Origin: Toxonevra muliebris
Taxonomy: Eukaryota > Arthropoda > Insecta > Diptera > Pallopteridae
Assembly (NCBI GenBank): GCA_963691655.1
Contig: OY829326.1
Span: 108,411,388 to 108,475,387 of the forward strand
Direction: 5' to 3'
DNA: 64,000 nt
Part shown: in pieces, positions 11,105 through 22,646 of the stretch
Layout: every line of letters begins with the position of its first letter
How positions within the stretch are numbered: the first letter of the stretch is position 1
Made by a program: the position numbers and the translations under genes
The notes under the pieces: generated by a model
The model's database searches: none
Seen by the model: only the letters and a program-made list of their open reading frames with translations
What the model was told of the DNA's origin: nothing

Positions 11105-11240
11105 TTATTAGGCTTTAAATGAACAATGATGCCAGAAGAATATCAAAAAGTTCATAGAACCAGCAGATCAGACGATCGTTTCGGAACCAGCTACGGTTCT
11201 TCATCAGTGATCTTTGTGATAATTCCCTAATTTTAACAAT
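11105..11240 (+). repeat. Interspersed repeat R1, copy 2
   Basis: Contains GAACAATGATGCCAGAAGAA, AGATCAGACGATCGTTTCGG and TCATCAGTGATCTTTGTGAT. These are shared in inverse with 30350-30476 and 33385-33515. Confidence 0.65.
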
Positions 11241-11320
11241 CTATAAATTTCTCCAAATTAAAAATATAAAATATATTATTTATTTGAATTTTTATGAATA
11301 AACAAAATAAATGTTTTTTC

Positions 11321-12060
11321 GAGTCCGAAAGCCACACCATATTTCTTATATGTTTTTGGGATTGCTAAATCCGAATCTGAGGTAAAAAAAATCCGAGCAC
11401 GTCAAGGTTTCGACATAACCTCAAAAAACCTTAAAAAAAAAATGTTTTTTTCGGATCTGGAGATAAGACCATGTTTAATATATAGTATGTTTCTGTAGTC
11501 GTTGAATCCAAGTCCGAGATCGAAAAAACCCCAGCACGTCGGTTTTCTGGCATAACCTCAAAAATCCTCATCCAATTCTTTTTTGAGCCCGGGTGCGAGA
11601 CAATGTTTATGTATGTTTTTGGGGTCGCTGAATCCGAAACCGAGGTCCGAAAAACCCCAGCATGTCGGTTTTCTGGCATAACCTCAAAAATCCTCATCCA
11701 ATTCTTTTTTGAGCCCGGGTGCGAGACAATGTTTATGTATGTTTTTGGGGTCGCTGAATCCGAAACCGAGGTCCGAAAAACCCCAGCACGTCGGTTTTCT
11801 GGCATAACCTCAAAAATCCTCATCCAATTCTTTTTTGAGCCCGGGTGCGAGACAATGTTTATGTATGTTTTTGGGGTCGCTGAATCCGAAACCGAGGTCC
11901 GAAAAACCCCAGCATGTCAGGCTTTCGAGCTTAGATAACGAGGTATTTTGCAAATTATGTCGAACATCTGACATGCTGGGGTTTTGAGGCCTCGAATTCG
12001 GATTCAGCAACCCCAAAAACATATCATAAACATAATCTGACCACCAGTCCCGAAAAATCA
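11321..12060. repeat. 126-bp tandem repeat array ending in an inverted unit
   Basis: Units start at about 11321, 11452, 11585, 11711 and 11837. The last three are exactly 126 bp apart and nearly identical (GAGCCCGGGTGCGAGACAAT at each start), and the first two are diverged. From about 11970 to 12030 part of the unit recurs in inverse orientation (GACATGCTGGGG then CAACCCCAAAAACATAT), so the array can fold back. Because 126 is a multiple of three, repeating peptide frames stay open on both strands. They look like by-products, not genes. Confidence 0.85.
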
Positions 12061-14248
12061 TTTTTTTTTTTTGTGTGGCTGTGTTATAAAATATTGGTCA
12101 TTTAAAACAATTATTCGTAATAAATTAAAAATATATGTATAGGAATTATTTAAAAATTGTTTAGTGATTTTTTACAATATTGGTCATAACTCTTATGTCC
12201 TTGGTTAAAATCCCCCTATAGCGATGAAAATTTCCTACATTTTGATCGTTGGCCATGGATCAAAGAAACATTTTAAAGAGCAAAAAATTTAAACCCCCTC
12301 TCCCTTACGAGATCTCTGGATTCGCTAGTTAACCCAAGCAGTTATAAATTAAATCTTTGAAATTTTTCTAAATCGATATTGCTATCATGTGAGCGTCACG
12401 TATTTCATTTAAGCTAATGACATTAACAACTCGAATATATTCTACAACTTTTCAAGGTGTATTTGTTATTTTCTTATAATCTCATGAGAAAATCTAAAAG
12501 CATACAAGTTACATTCTTAATGCGGTCTACATAATTATGGCCTTAAAGATTATAATCAAAGACTATTATCATCACAATCATCATCGTCATCATCGTCACC
12601 ACGAATAAACAATAAGACAAAAAGTCGCAAACCACAATTTTTAACTGGTAAAATTAAAAAAACAAAAAATATTCCATTGTAATTGAGCATTTATTTACAT
12701 AGTTTTAGACAGAGCAAAATATAAATAAATATTTCTAAAGTAGACCGCTAAATGACCTTTAAACTTGAAATACCAATACAAAGTCAACAACAACAATAAC
12801 GATGTGAAACATTTTTTTTTTTTTTTTTTTTCAATAATGAAAACATTTACAAACAAAATACTAAATGAAATCCACGGAAAAAAATTAACTCTAACAAAAA
12901 CCACACAAAATGTAAAGAAATGAAAAGAAAAAAAAAAAAGATGAATACATTTAGCATTCCATCAAAACTACAACACAAAACAAACAAAATTAATAAAATG
13001 AATGAAAAAAAAATCTGTTGACATTTTTAGTTGTTGTTTTTACAATTTATTTTTTGTACTTTTGTTATAAAAATTATTTTGTGTTTTTTGTTCAATTTTC
13101 ATTTATTGTAATTGTTGCATGCAATAAATTTGATTAATTTTTATTTTTATTGTTTTTTGTTTTTATAATTTCAATGGATTTTTTTTTTTTTAAGTTTTTT
13201 GTTAATATTTTCTTGGTGAATACTTTTTTGATACATGCTTTGCATACAAACAACCAACAAAATGATGGACAAAAATGTTGTTGGTCAACAAAAAGCAATA
13301 TATTTACAAATAAATATATATGTAAAAAAAAAAACGTTAAATGACAGTGTTAATGTGTGTGTAACATATAAACAACAATAACAACAACATGAGGCATTAA
13401 CTGTTTAAATTTAATCAGGCAGATGCAAACCGCACACTGCACGAAATACAAACGAGGGCATTTACTATAATTTCTCAATAAACTTTCAACACGCTGACTA
13501 AGCTTAGATTTATCCAAAAATTTTATATTGATGCAGATGATGAAAATAATGATGGGAACTACAGAGCCTTTAAACAATACAATAGTCATTAAAAAAAAAA
13601 GATTTGATTCATAATTTTTGTATAATCGTTAAATTTTTCACATGTTATTTAAAAAGCGCGTTAAAGATCTTTATTAAACAATTAATGACTGAAGTATAAA
13701 AATTTTTAAACTGAATGGTCCGTGAAACTTTCTATTCTCTAAATTTAATGATTTCAAATACCAAGTGATGTACTCGTATTCGATTTGCCCTCTTTAAATG
13801 TTCTATTCTGAAATCTGAAAATGCATGCATTCCCTACAAAAAGCAAGTTATTTACGTTTTCAACAGAATAGAGATTGGTGATCCGAAAGCGACTAGATCT
13901 CCTTCAAAAAAGCTAATACTTAGTCAATTTTGATTATGGTTTTAAAGGTGTTTTCCTTCTTCCAATCATTCTTAAAGCTCCAAATGTCTGCGCTTTAGAA
14001 TTTGTCAATGAGATTGATCTCCTTTAAACTTTTGCCTCCGGCGATTGTAGACATAACAAAAAACTTGATGTATAACGGACAATATAGATCCGACTACAGT
14101 ATTTACTAAGCTAAACCGAGCAATCACTACTGCTCGCATTAACGACATGGCAAAAGACATACGGTGTAAATCCTGGTATAGTGCTACAGTTCTGCAGCAG
14201 CTTAAAACGTTTATCTAATCTTTAAGATATGCAAACATAAATTTTTAC
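12061..14248. other. Gene B intron with simple-sequence tracts
   Basis: Includes an imperfect (ATC)n tract near 12570-12600, a 20-bp poly-T run at 12812-12831, and many further A/T homopolymers to 13200. No gene was supported. Confidence 0.5.
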
Positions 14249-14496
14249 ATAAACAGGTTAATGAACAAATGTAGTCATCACAACAACAATGTATATAGAG
14301 ACGGGCAAATCAGACAGCCGTTTCGGAATCCGCCACAATTCCTCATCAATGATCTTAGTGATAGTTCTTAATCTTTCAATATATTATATAAGCTACTAAT
14401 ATTTGAAATCATAACCCAGAATGACGATTTGATTCCAAATATCTTCACTTGAACATTGTTGTTGTGATGACTACATTTGTTCATTAACCTGTTTAT
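14249..14496. repeat. 44-bp perfect inverted repeat flanking an R1 repeat copy
   Basis: 14249-14292 and 14453-14496 are exact reverse complements (ATAAACAGGTTAATGAACAA onward, 44 bp). The 160-bp spacer contains repeat R1 copy 3 (14293-14430), closely matching 1915-2062. Confidence 0.8.
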
Positions 14497-14527
14497 ATAT
14501 AACTTCAAATAACGAAATTGACATGAA

Positions 14528-15091
14528 CTTAATGGTATAAACACAACCAAAGCAGCCGGCCTCAGCTTCAACAACAAGCACACAGAATTTTCTGAATTTA
14601 TATGGGAACAAATTTTTCAAGCTAGTTGCAGCCTCAACGACGCTACACTAGATTCTATTCAAATTTTCTCAATTTCACAATGTTTTCTCTCTTGTGAGAG
14701 GGATAACATTGCCAGATTTTTCAAAAAAAACCAAGTGCTGCCAAGTTTTAGTACGAAAATATATGTATTTTTCGAGTTTCCTTTTAGTTTCTTCATTTTT
14801 TTTGACGTTTTGTTTTTGATGTTTTTGTACAAATAAACGATGTAAATAATTTTAATTTATGCAAACATTTTTTCAAATTACAGAATATTGAAGTTTTCTT
14901 TTTGTTTTTTGATAATTGATAACTTAAATAAAAAAATTATTTGTTGAAACAATAATCAAATCCAACTGCTTTTGTTTTGTTTTCCTTTTACATATTATTG
15001 ACGCTAGAGGTCGACGCTCTTATTGTGTTTATTCTCTCAGAAGAAGTAAGCGGTTAGAGGCCAGCTGCCTTGGTTGTGTTTATACCATAAG
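14528..15091. mobile_element. Non-autonomous TIR element, 564 bp
   Basis: The left end CTTAATGGTATAAACACAAC is mirrored by the right end (GGTTGTGTTTATACCATAAG ending at 15091). The TIR of about 34 bp continues to GGCCTC. The longer right arm matches the solo fragment at 7400-7491. No transposase was seen. Confidence 0.65.
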
Positions 15092-15518
15092 TCATGACTT
15101 TGAAAATTAACCTCTAGATTTAATTTTTTTAATTTTTAATTTTTTTTTTTTAAATAAAAATTGTGCATCTTTCCACTGCCATAACTAAATTTGAATTGGA
15201 CTTTCAAAAGTTTTGTTTATGTCATCAAAGAAAATTAAATTTAGAATCATAAATTCACATTTAAACATCAGTGTTTCATGAAAATTTTAGACTATGCAGA
15301 TGAAAAATGCAATGACTTAGTGAAAGATTATGAGAAAATTCAGAGATCCTAGAGCTCAAAATTGAAGTTAATTTTAAGTAACTCCTTTGGAAAGTGGAAA
15401 GTTCCGAAAGTAGTTTAGTTTTTCGTTTCCCCTTTAGTAATAACAGCTTCAATATTAATAATGCTTATCAGAGATACAAATCTCTTAGTATTTGCTACTC
15501 TTTAATGGTTAATCATAA

Positions 15519-15830
15519 TCTATATAAATAAGAATATAAATGCTCAATTGTTTAAAACCGCAAATCTCCGAAAGTTCTTCACTATAGACCGCTTTGAAAT
15601 TTTAACACAACATTTCAATTGAATGCGAGCGTGTTTTTATATACCTATTATATATATTTAAATAAAAACATAAATATGTGAAAACATGTTTTTTTAAAAC
15701 AGCGCCACCTGTTGGTGGGTATGGCAAGAAAGAAAAGATGGTGAAAGGCGACACAATGAATACGTTGCATTCTCTTTCATTTCTTTTTGACCAGACTGAG
15801 CCACAGCAACGCGTAGCTGGGTCTGGCTAG
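15519..15830 (+). mobile_element. Non-autonomous Helitron, 312 bp
   Basis: It starts TCTATATAAATAAGAATA directly after an A and ends with a short hairpin region (CCAGAC with GTCTGG) and CTAG followed by T. This fits Helitron 5'-TC and CTAR-3' ends and A|T insertion. The internal block AGCGCCACCTGTTGGTGGG and the terminal GCAACGCGTAGCTGGG resemble arthropod non-autonomous Helitrons. There is no Rep/helicase coding. Confidence 0.7.
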
Positions 15831-15935
15831 TAATAAATAAATTCTTTATTATAAACCTAAAAAAATTAATTCATGTGTAGTTTCGTTTTTAATTATGGTT
15901 GAGAGCTTACATTGATATAAACTCATATTTTCTAG

Positions 15936-17319
15936 TAGGGTAAATTGGGGTACCTTGGACACTTAATTTTCAAAGGCCTGTAATTCCGAAAATTATTGAT
16001 AGAATTCAAAAAATGTTATTTTTATTACAACTGCATCACTATTTTTTTGGACTTTTTCCAAAATACCCATTTTGCCAAAAGTACCCCAAGCACGGGGCAC
16101 AATTGACTTTACTAGGAGCACATTTGACAGAGGTTAATAACTTTTACATACGTCTATATATATGTATAAAAAGTAAAATATGTGTATATGCCTCGAAACA
16201 ATACTGAAACCTTAGCAGAGATTGACACAAATTTGTACAATGATGCATTATGTCTCTGATCATGAGATGGGCATAGTTTGAGGTCAAAATATGGTCAAAA
16301 TGAGGTCCCATACAAACTATATGCTTTTTTGGGTATATATTTAAAACCATTTACGGTACAGTACTGAAATTTCGCGCAAGGATGTCAATTGATAATTGCA
16401 TACTACAGGAAAAACGTGGATGGGATTGGAAAAGGGTTACGACTTCAAGATTTAATACGAAGGACCTAAAATGTTGTCCTATTCACCCCATATTTTTCGG
16501 AGGCTGATGTCGCAGTTTCATGTTGTAATATATGAAATCACTCTTCTTACTTTCGCATCAACAATTTATCTTCTTTATGTGGCTATGCACCATATCTTTA
16601 AAAAAGTACAAAAAAAATATAACAATTGTACTGTAAATACGTAAACCTGCAATATGAGAGGCGTTTGATATTTCTGTAGTCACAAGGCATAACAACACAA
16701 TTCGAGTTTTGTCGATTTCGAGTTATTATTATAATTGAAATCTTCATATCCGATTTCATATTGTGTCAAAATTTTATGAATATCGGTTTAGTGGTTTACG
16801 AGATATTAAAGGAAAAATAGCACAACTCAAATTGATTTCTATTAGCATTTGAATCTTTGAAGTGCTCTGCTGTAAAATTAAAAAAACTGACTTATGTTGT
16901 TATACCTTGAGACCACAGATTTGTTAAATGTGCCGCTTTGGTAAAAGTCAAATATGCCCCAAAAGCTCTTGATGATTTTCTTTCTTCTTTTTCAAGTTAT
17001 CTTGTTTTATTTTCATAAAACGTACTTTTATTTTGTTAACATTAAAGAGCAGTGCTAACAAATTTTGTTACTCTTTTTTAAAAAACAGTTACAATTAATT
17101 AACAAAACGCTTACATACTAGTTGTCGAAAATTAGATCAGCTTTAGCAAATTTACAAAAACAAGAATGGTTAAAGTAGAACTTTCAAAGTTCATAACGTT
17201 TCTTTAAATCAAATTAAGCTTTTTTCTGCATTATAACTTTTCGGCTTTTAAGGCGTGGTCACAGTGAAAATGGAAAAGCCAAATGTGCCCCGGTGTCAAA
17301 GGTACCCCACTTTACCCTA
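15936..17319. mobile_element. 1.38-kb non-autonomous TIR element with TA flanks
   Basis: The left end TAGGGTAAATTGGGGTACCT mirrors the right end (AGGTACCCCACTTTACCCTA ending at 17319). The TIR is about 28 bp with a TA dinucleotide at both boundaries. The interior has another GTACCCCAAGC block (16081) but no transposase. A stretch at 16250-16450 is shared with 63640-63990. TA flanks suggest a Tc1/mariner-type target, but the superfamily is unproven. Confidence 0.7.
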
Positions 17320-18945
17320 ACAAAACTGAAGCAAATATTGTAGTAAGCAAAGAGAATCCATCCAACAAAACATACATAAGATTTCTAATTTTAATGCGTT
17401 TAATATACTATGTGATGTAACGACTATATAAATTAATAAAATTCATAACTAAATTTTTCATAACATTGGCAATTTTTCGTTAGTATTTCTCAAGTTACTA
17501 TTGAATAAGCAAATAGCCACAAATAGCCAGGCAGTTAGTTTTAATCCATCGCATCACAAAATATGATTTAATTTTAATTACATTCACATCCACTAGACTG
17601 ACGCTTATTTTCAAAATATGTACGTCCACACATCACAATCGGTTAATGGGTTAAACATAACAATGCTATAGCTTTTTTAGATAAACTTTATAAAGCTTTT
17701 AATAAATATGTAAAAGAAAAGTTCAAACTAATCTACATAGTTAATACTGACTATAGCGTATCGAAATTCAAAATGTGCATAAATAGACGAAAGCGTGAGT
17801 TAAACTATTTTTGTTATCGTAGGTCGTCTTCATCGTTTATTATTTTTCCTCTTTTTGCTTGTAATTTTTTTTTTTCGTTTCTGTCGATTTTACTTGATGA
17901 TGAGAAATATACATACATATGTTTAGCATCTATGTATGCATGTATGTACATATTTCTGTGTAAACCCAGTACGGCTATTTTAAAATTATAATTGAGTCAA
18001 ACCCGTGCTCAAGTTAAGGTATTCATTCATTCATTCAAGGTCGTTTTGTATACAGTATGTGTATATAAATTTTTTAAATTTAGCAACGTGTTTGTGTGTC
18101 TGCATATTTCGATAGTTTTTTTTTTTTTTGGTATTTGTTTAGGTATTTCAACACCAATTTATTGGACTGAAATTTATGTGAAGTTTATAGTTAAAGATTA
18201 AAGTAAAAACTGAAATTGTAATACTTTAATTCTAATGAAAACTATGAACTACAGGGTATAAATTTTCGCAATAACCATGGAACCTTTAGAGATGTTCTGA
18301 AAACTAAAAGGTTTTCAGTTCAACTAGCACTTACACTACACTTACATATACTGACAATATATAAGCAGAAAAATAAGTTTGAGTTTGTAATTTAATTGAG
18401 TTACAAATACCGATTCCTCAGGTTTCTGAATAGATTATTATTAACGAAACGTGGGGAACCCAAAGTGGGTACTGCGATCCGAAAAACCTTTTATGCTAAC
18501 TGACCTAACGCAGGCAGGATTATACATCTATAACCGGAATAAATTCCAAATATTCCCTTTCTGTACCGAACCAGAGCTGGAGATTCACACCAAGTATGAG
18601 TTGTCGGCTCGGTATCTTCCAAATATAGACGGCACTCTGTCTCACTGGATAGTCCTATTATTTTTAAGAGATATCTAAACACATAATACCCAAACACTAG
18701 CAACCTAAGGTTCTAGATAGATAAACTTATCAAAACTCAAGTCCTAGCCTTACTCGTGTCGAGAACTAAGATGTCATATCCTTCCATACAGAAAACTTGC
18801 AAACTACAATCAACCAGGATTACCATCATCTAAATTCTAGAACTCTTAATTATGGTAGTGGGCTATACAAATTTTAACAAAATTTCTACTGGAGAGTATA
18901 TTCGATTAAGAATAAAGTTCTCCAACAGAAACTATCATCAACAAA
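17320..18945. other. Gene B intron, unclassified
   Basis: AT-rich with T-runs at 17864-17876 and 18117-18130. The segment 18440-18680 has higher GC and reads open in places but has no recognisable domain. It may be a degraded retroelement. Confidence 0.4.
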
Positions 18946-19023
18946 TCGTCGCCTGAGAATTGATTTGGCGTATAGGTATATGAATTTATACACACATACG
19001 CCAAATCAATCCTCAGGCGACGA
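18946..19023. ncRNA. Hairpin with 28-bp stem and 22-nt loop (candidate small-RNA precursor)
   Basis: 18946-18973 (TCGTCGCCTGAGAATTGATT onward) pairs with 18996-19023 with a single mismatch, across a 22-nt loop. The size is in the range of insect miRNA or hairpin precursors. Expression cannot be judged from sequence. It could equally be a MITE remnant. Confidence 0.35.
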
Positions 19024-19914
19024 AATAGCAAAATGATAGACCAGACCATAGAAGTGGTGAACATATTTTCACCGGAAATATTAGGGCTCATTCGCACAAC
19101 TAACTCGCTCCGTATACTAGAATGCGAGCATTTTAAAAGCAAAACTTACGCAAATTGCTTCTCCATATTTGAGTGCCATTTTTTTTAATACATTTTTTTG
19201 AAAATTTTCCAAATATTTCAAATAAAATGTAAATACTTTTGATTTAACTGAAATAATTATGCAGATAAAAGTGTTTTAAAATGGAAAAAAAAACTCAAAG
19301 GATGCCAATAAATTTGGTGAGCAGCGACTGCTATTGAAAAATAGCACGACATTTTCAACCGAAAAAACTAATTAACTTCCACATTGGTTTAATTGTTCGC
19401 GGATATCCTTGCGAATACATTAAACCGATGTAGCTTAGTCATAGTTTTTAATTTTAGTAAACAGGATTGGTTTTATTTTGAATTAAATTTACCTTATTTT
19501 GAATATGGAAATAGGCAAATAAGCAGAAAAATTAGAGTGGTAATGGAAAACAAATGAATCTGTATAAACAAAAGCGATGCGCGTTTCTTTTGTCACTGCG
19601 ATAATTATCCCTATATGCGCAACAAAAGAAGCACTGGTAATATCACGTTTACAAGCAAAAATCTTTGTGAACCAGAGCTATGAAATGAAAAAAAAAACTA
19701 AACAGCTTAGTAGCTGTTGAGAACCCGAGAGAACCCGAACGAAAGATATGAAACATTTGGCATTTTGAACTAAAATTTTATATTCCAATCCGAAAAGACG
19801 ATTTCATTTGTGCCTTGTGAAAATGTTGAATTAAGTAGAGACCGATTGAAATTTATTTTTGTGTTACAACTGAAATGCTTCTCACATCACTGCTGATTCC
19901 TATCCAGAGCGGGG
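19024..19914. other. Gene B intron with a second short hairpin
   Basis: 19381-19400 (ACATTGGTTTAATTGTTCGC) pairs with 19411-19431 with one G:U pair and one bulge, around a 10-nt loop (GGATATCCTT). The remainder is unclassified. Confidence 0.4.
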
Positions 19915-20655
19915 TAAATTCAATTACATTACAATCCCAATTCCTGGGTAATGGAATTGGAAAAATTTTCAATTCCATTATTAATTGTATTTTGTAATTA
20001 AAAATATATCAATTCCTTAAAGGAATTGAAAATGTAATTGAAAAGAAAAGAATTTATAATTTAAGTGTAATCAATTACTTTCTTGGAATTAAATTCCAAT
20101 TTAGATCGAAAGTAATTGATTCCTTTTTAGTTCAATTCCAAAAAAGCAAAAAAAAAGAAAAATTTCGGAAAATATTGTAAAATGCTTCTAGTAAGCCATT
20201 ACGAGAGAAGTGACCCGCATTTTAAACTGATTCGCTCGTAATGGCGTATTAGAAGCATTTTACAATGTTTTCCGAAAAAATTTTTTTTTTTTTGGTTTTT
20301 TGGAATTGAACTAAAAGGGAATCAATTACTTTCGAGGAATCATTCCAACTAAATTGGAATTTAATTCCAAGAAAGTAATTGATTACACTTAAATATTAAA
20401 TTCCTTTCTTTTCAATTACATTTTCAATTCCTTTAAGGAATTGATATATTTTTAATTACAAAATACAATCCCTTTTAATGGAATCGAAAATTTTTCCAAT
20501 TCCATTACCTAGGAATTTAAAAATTTTAATTACCGATCACAATTCCTTGTAATGGAATTTAAAGTTTTATCAATTCCATTACTAAGGAATTGAAAACATT
20601 AAAGTACCAATTTGAATTCCTTGTAATTGGAATGGAGATGGAATTTAATTCCTAA
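19915..20655. mobile_element. Foldback palindrome (about 300-bp arms)
   Basis: The two halves are reverse complements over roughly 300 bp each, centred at about 20220. The innermost arm GCCATTACGAG (20195-20205) pairs with CTCGTAATGGC (20235-20245) over a 29-nt loop. Both arms carry repeated AATTCC and GGAATT modules, and the right arm has about 120 bp of extra copies. There is no coding capacity. The structure is that of a foldback-type element. Transcribed, it would form a long hairpin. Confidence 0.8.
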
Positions 20656-21425
20656 AGAAATCAATACTACACAACTCTGTTCCTAGCAAAGCCATTCTTT
20701 GAGCGTTTGGAAGAAAAATATCAAGAGTTATTTAAACCCGGTGAGGAAATCATGAAGTAAAATTCATTCAGTCCAGTTTGTTACGAGATATTCCATTGTA
20801 ACATAATAGATCGAAATCTTTGCTTGCAAACATGTAGACTGTACCACAATCATATCTTTCTCCCCTTCCGTCCTTTACTTGATTTCACTAAAGCACAATT
20901 TTCTTCTACATATGCAAGTTACAGATAAGTATATGCACTACACTTAACACTATAATGCCAGAAATATTATATACTTTCTACTCCAAAACAGATGCTATGT
21001 GCATATGAACATATGTGTAAAGGAGTTTAACATATAATAACAATAAGCAAATTGCATAAAAGATACAAAAAACAAAAAATTCAACAAAACGATTTAATAT
21101 AAAAAAGCAACAACAAAGAAAACTATAAATTTTCTTTGAACGCGGAGTTGCCAAACATGAAGTGAGTGTAAGAAAATCGAATCACGAAGAAAAAATCGTC
21201 GTCATTATTTTCTATTACAAAATTGCAGCCATATAAAACTGTATACATATATACGAATGATAAAATGCATATTTTATAATACTCCTACTTTCCTCCACCC
21301 CGCCACGCCCTCATACAGTAGCTGAGTAGACATCAGTCAACTGTTCATGTCATTGATAATGCATTTGATTTTTTTTTTTTTTTTTTTGATTTTTTTTGCA
21401 AAATATCTTTTATATATAAATTTAC
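20656..21425 (-). other. Gene B intron, 5' part
   Basis: AT-rich intronic DNA directly downstream of the donor at 21425, with poly-T runs at 21368-21407. No element was recognised. Confidence 0.5.
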
Positions 21426-21596
21426 CTCTGTATTTATGGGATTCAAATCACCATCATCGCCTTTATCGTTATCATTGGCTTCTACCGCCGCCACTGTATC
21501 TTGACGCTTAACACGTAGTCCTGGCATTGCAAAGCATATGTTGAAAATTATGCCGATTAGGAGCAGTAGACTTAAATTGCACTTGAGTGGTTGCAT
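21426..21596 (-). CDS. Gene B, first coding exon (signal peptide and RVKR site)
   Basis: Starting at the ATG (21596-21594) the exon encodes 57 codons and ends at a GTAAAT donor (21425-21420) in phase 0. Residues 1-23 are a textbook signal peptide: a short polar start, then L-S-L-L-L-L-I-G-I-I-F-N-I and a cleavage-like C-F-A. Shortly after comes L-R-V-K-R-Q, a furin-type RxKR site that would release an eight- or nine-residue propeptide. The remainder is acidic (D-N-D-N-K-G-D-D-G-D) and ends N-T-E. The frame joins directly to the exon at 5856, giving 57+31+126 = 214 residues. The linkage over 15.6 kb is inferred from phase, strand and lack of another partner. The signal peptide itself is clear. 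Confidence 0.7.
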
Positions 21597-21733
21597 TTTA
21601 TGTGATCTTTTGTTTTTGTTAATAAGTTTGTAGTTTTAAAGAATAATTTCTTTTTGTTTTTTCTTAATCTTTGATAATCGTTAATGTTTGACTTTAATTG
21701 CAAATACACGCAGCTTTGAGTTTTTAAAGAAAT
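21597..21733 (-). other. Gene B 5' UTR portion with upstream splice acceptor
   Basis: A strong acceptor (TTTATATTTACAG) ends at 21734, so the leader of about 137 nt before the ATG is probably spliced from an upstream non-coding exon. That exon was not located. Confidence 0.5.
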
Positions 21734-22646
21734 CTGTAAATATAAAATAAAAAATATATTGTAACTTATTAATTTAAAAACAAGAATTTTTATTTTGGTC
21801 AAATATTTTTTCGAATTTTAAAATGAAAATAAAAAATATTTATCAAATGATTTATAAAGCAAATTCTATGCTATTTAGAAATAGAAATAAAAAATTAAGA
21901 GTGCCCCAAATGTATTAAGTAAGTGGTTCACTCTTGCAGCGGAAAAGGTCTCCTTAGACTTTCTGTAAATGAAATTACAGTCATACCAAAATTAAGGTAA
22001 CAGCGGATTTCATCTGAAAAAATTCAACTCAACGCATTGCGCTTTTCTTGTTTAGATTTCCAATTTTAACAAAACTTTCAAAGTTGAAGTTGGCTGCAGA
22101 AAAAAAAAATGAGAAACAGCTGACTGTTGCTTTTCGGAAAACTTATGATTACTTGGGTACAGAGCCTATAATTTGTAGCGTCAACAAACTCTAAGCCGAA
22201 CACTACAATTAAGTTACTGCTAGTTTTAAATTTTTTGAGAGTACCTAAAGTAACCAATAAGTGAATACAAAGTTCCCCTCTCTGTGGATTGAAATAATTA
22301 AGTATATTAACTTTAAGAAATTATTCAAGGGCAAACCCGCTTCCCCCCCCCACTCTCCCCACTTATTTCTTCAATAAAAATGATGCGCGCTTTTATGACA
22401 CATAGTCTCTAATAAGTTGTAAAAGCAACAAAGTATAGATTATAATATTGTAATTTCCTAACAAGAGCTGAATCTGGTTTTGTTGGTTATGAAATGCATT
22501 CTCATTCTCACAGATGCAACACATCGATTGATTTCTGATGATTACACAGCCAAGCAGTGATCGGATAAAAGCAGTTATTAGGGATCACAATGATCACCTC
22601 TGAAGTTATTAGACTCAAACACTTATCTTTCCAAATTGGTGACATA
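21734..22646. other. Upstream of gene B coding region, unclassified
   Basis: AT-rich, with a C-rich run near 22341-22349. No gene or paired repeat was seen. Confidence 0.4.

Noticed and set aside
11431..11938. Long open frames on both strands over the 126-bp repeats
   Set aside because: They follow from a repeat period divisible by three and have no start context, domain or splice support.
10917..12329. A transposon spanning 10.9-12.3 kb with CACTAGTGGACCCAG ends
   Set aside because: The ends match only weakly and no target duplication is seen.
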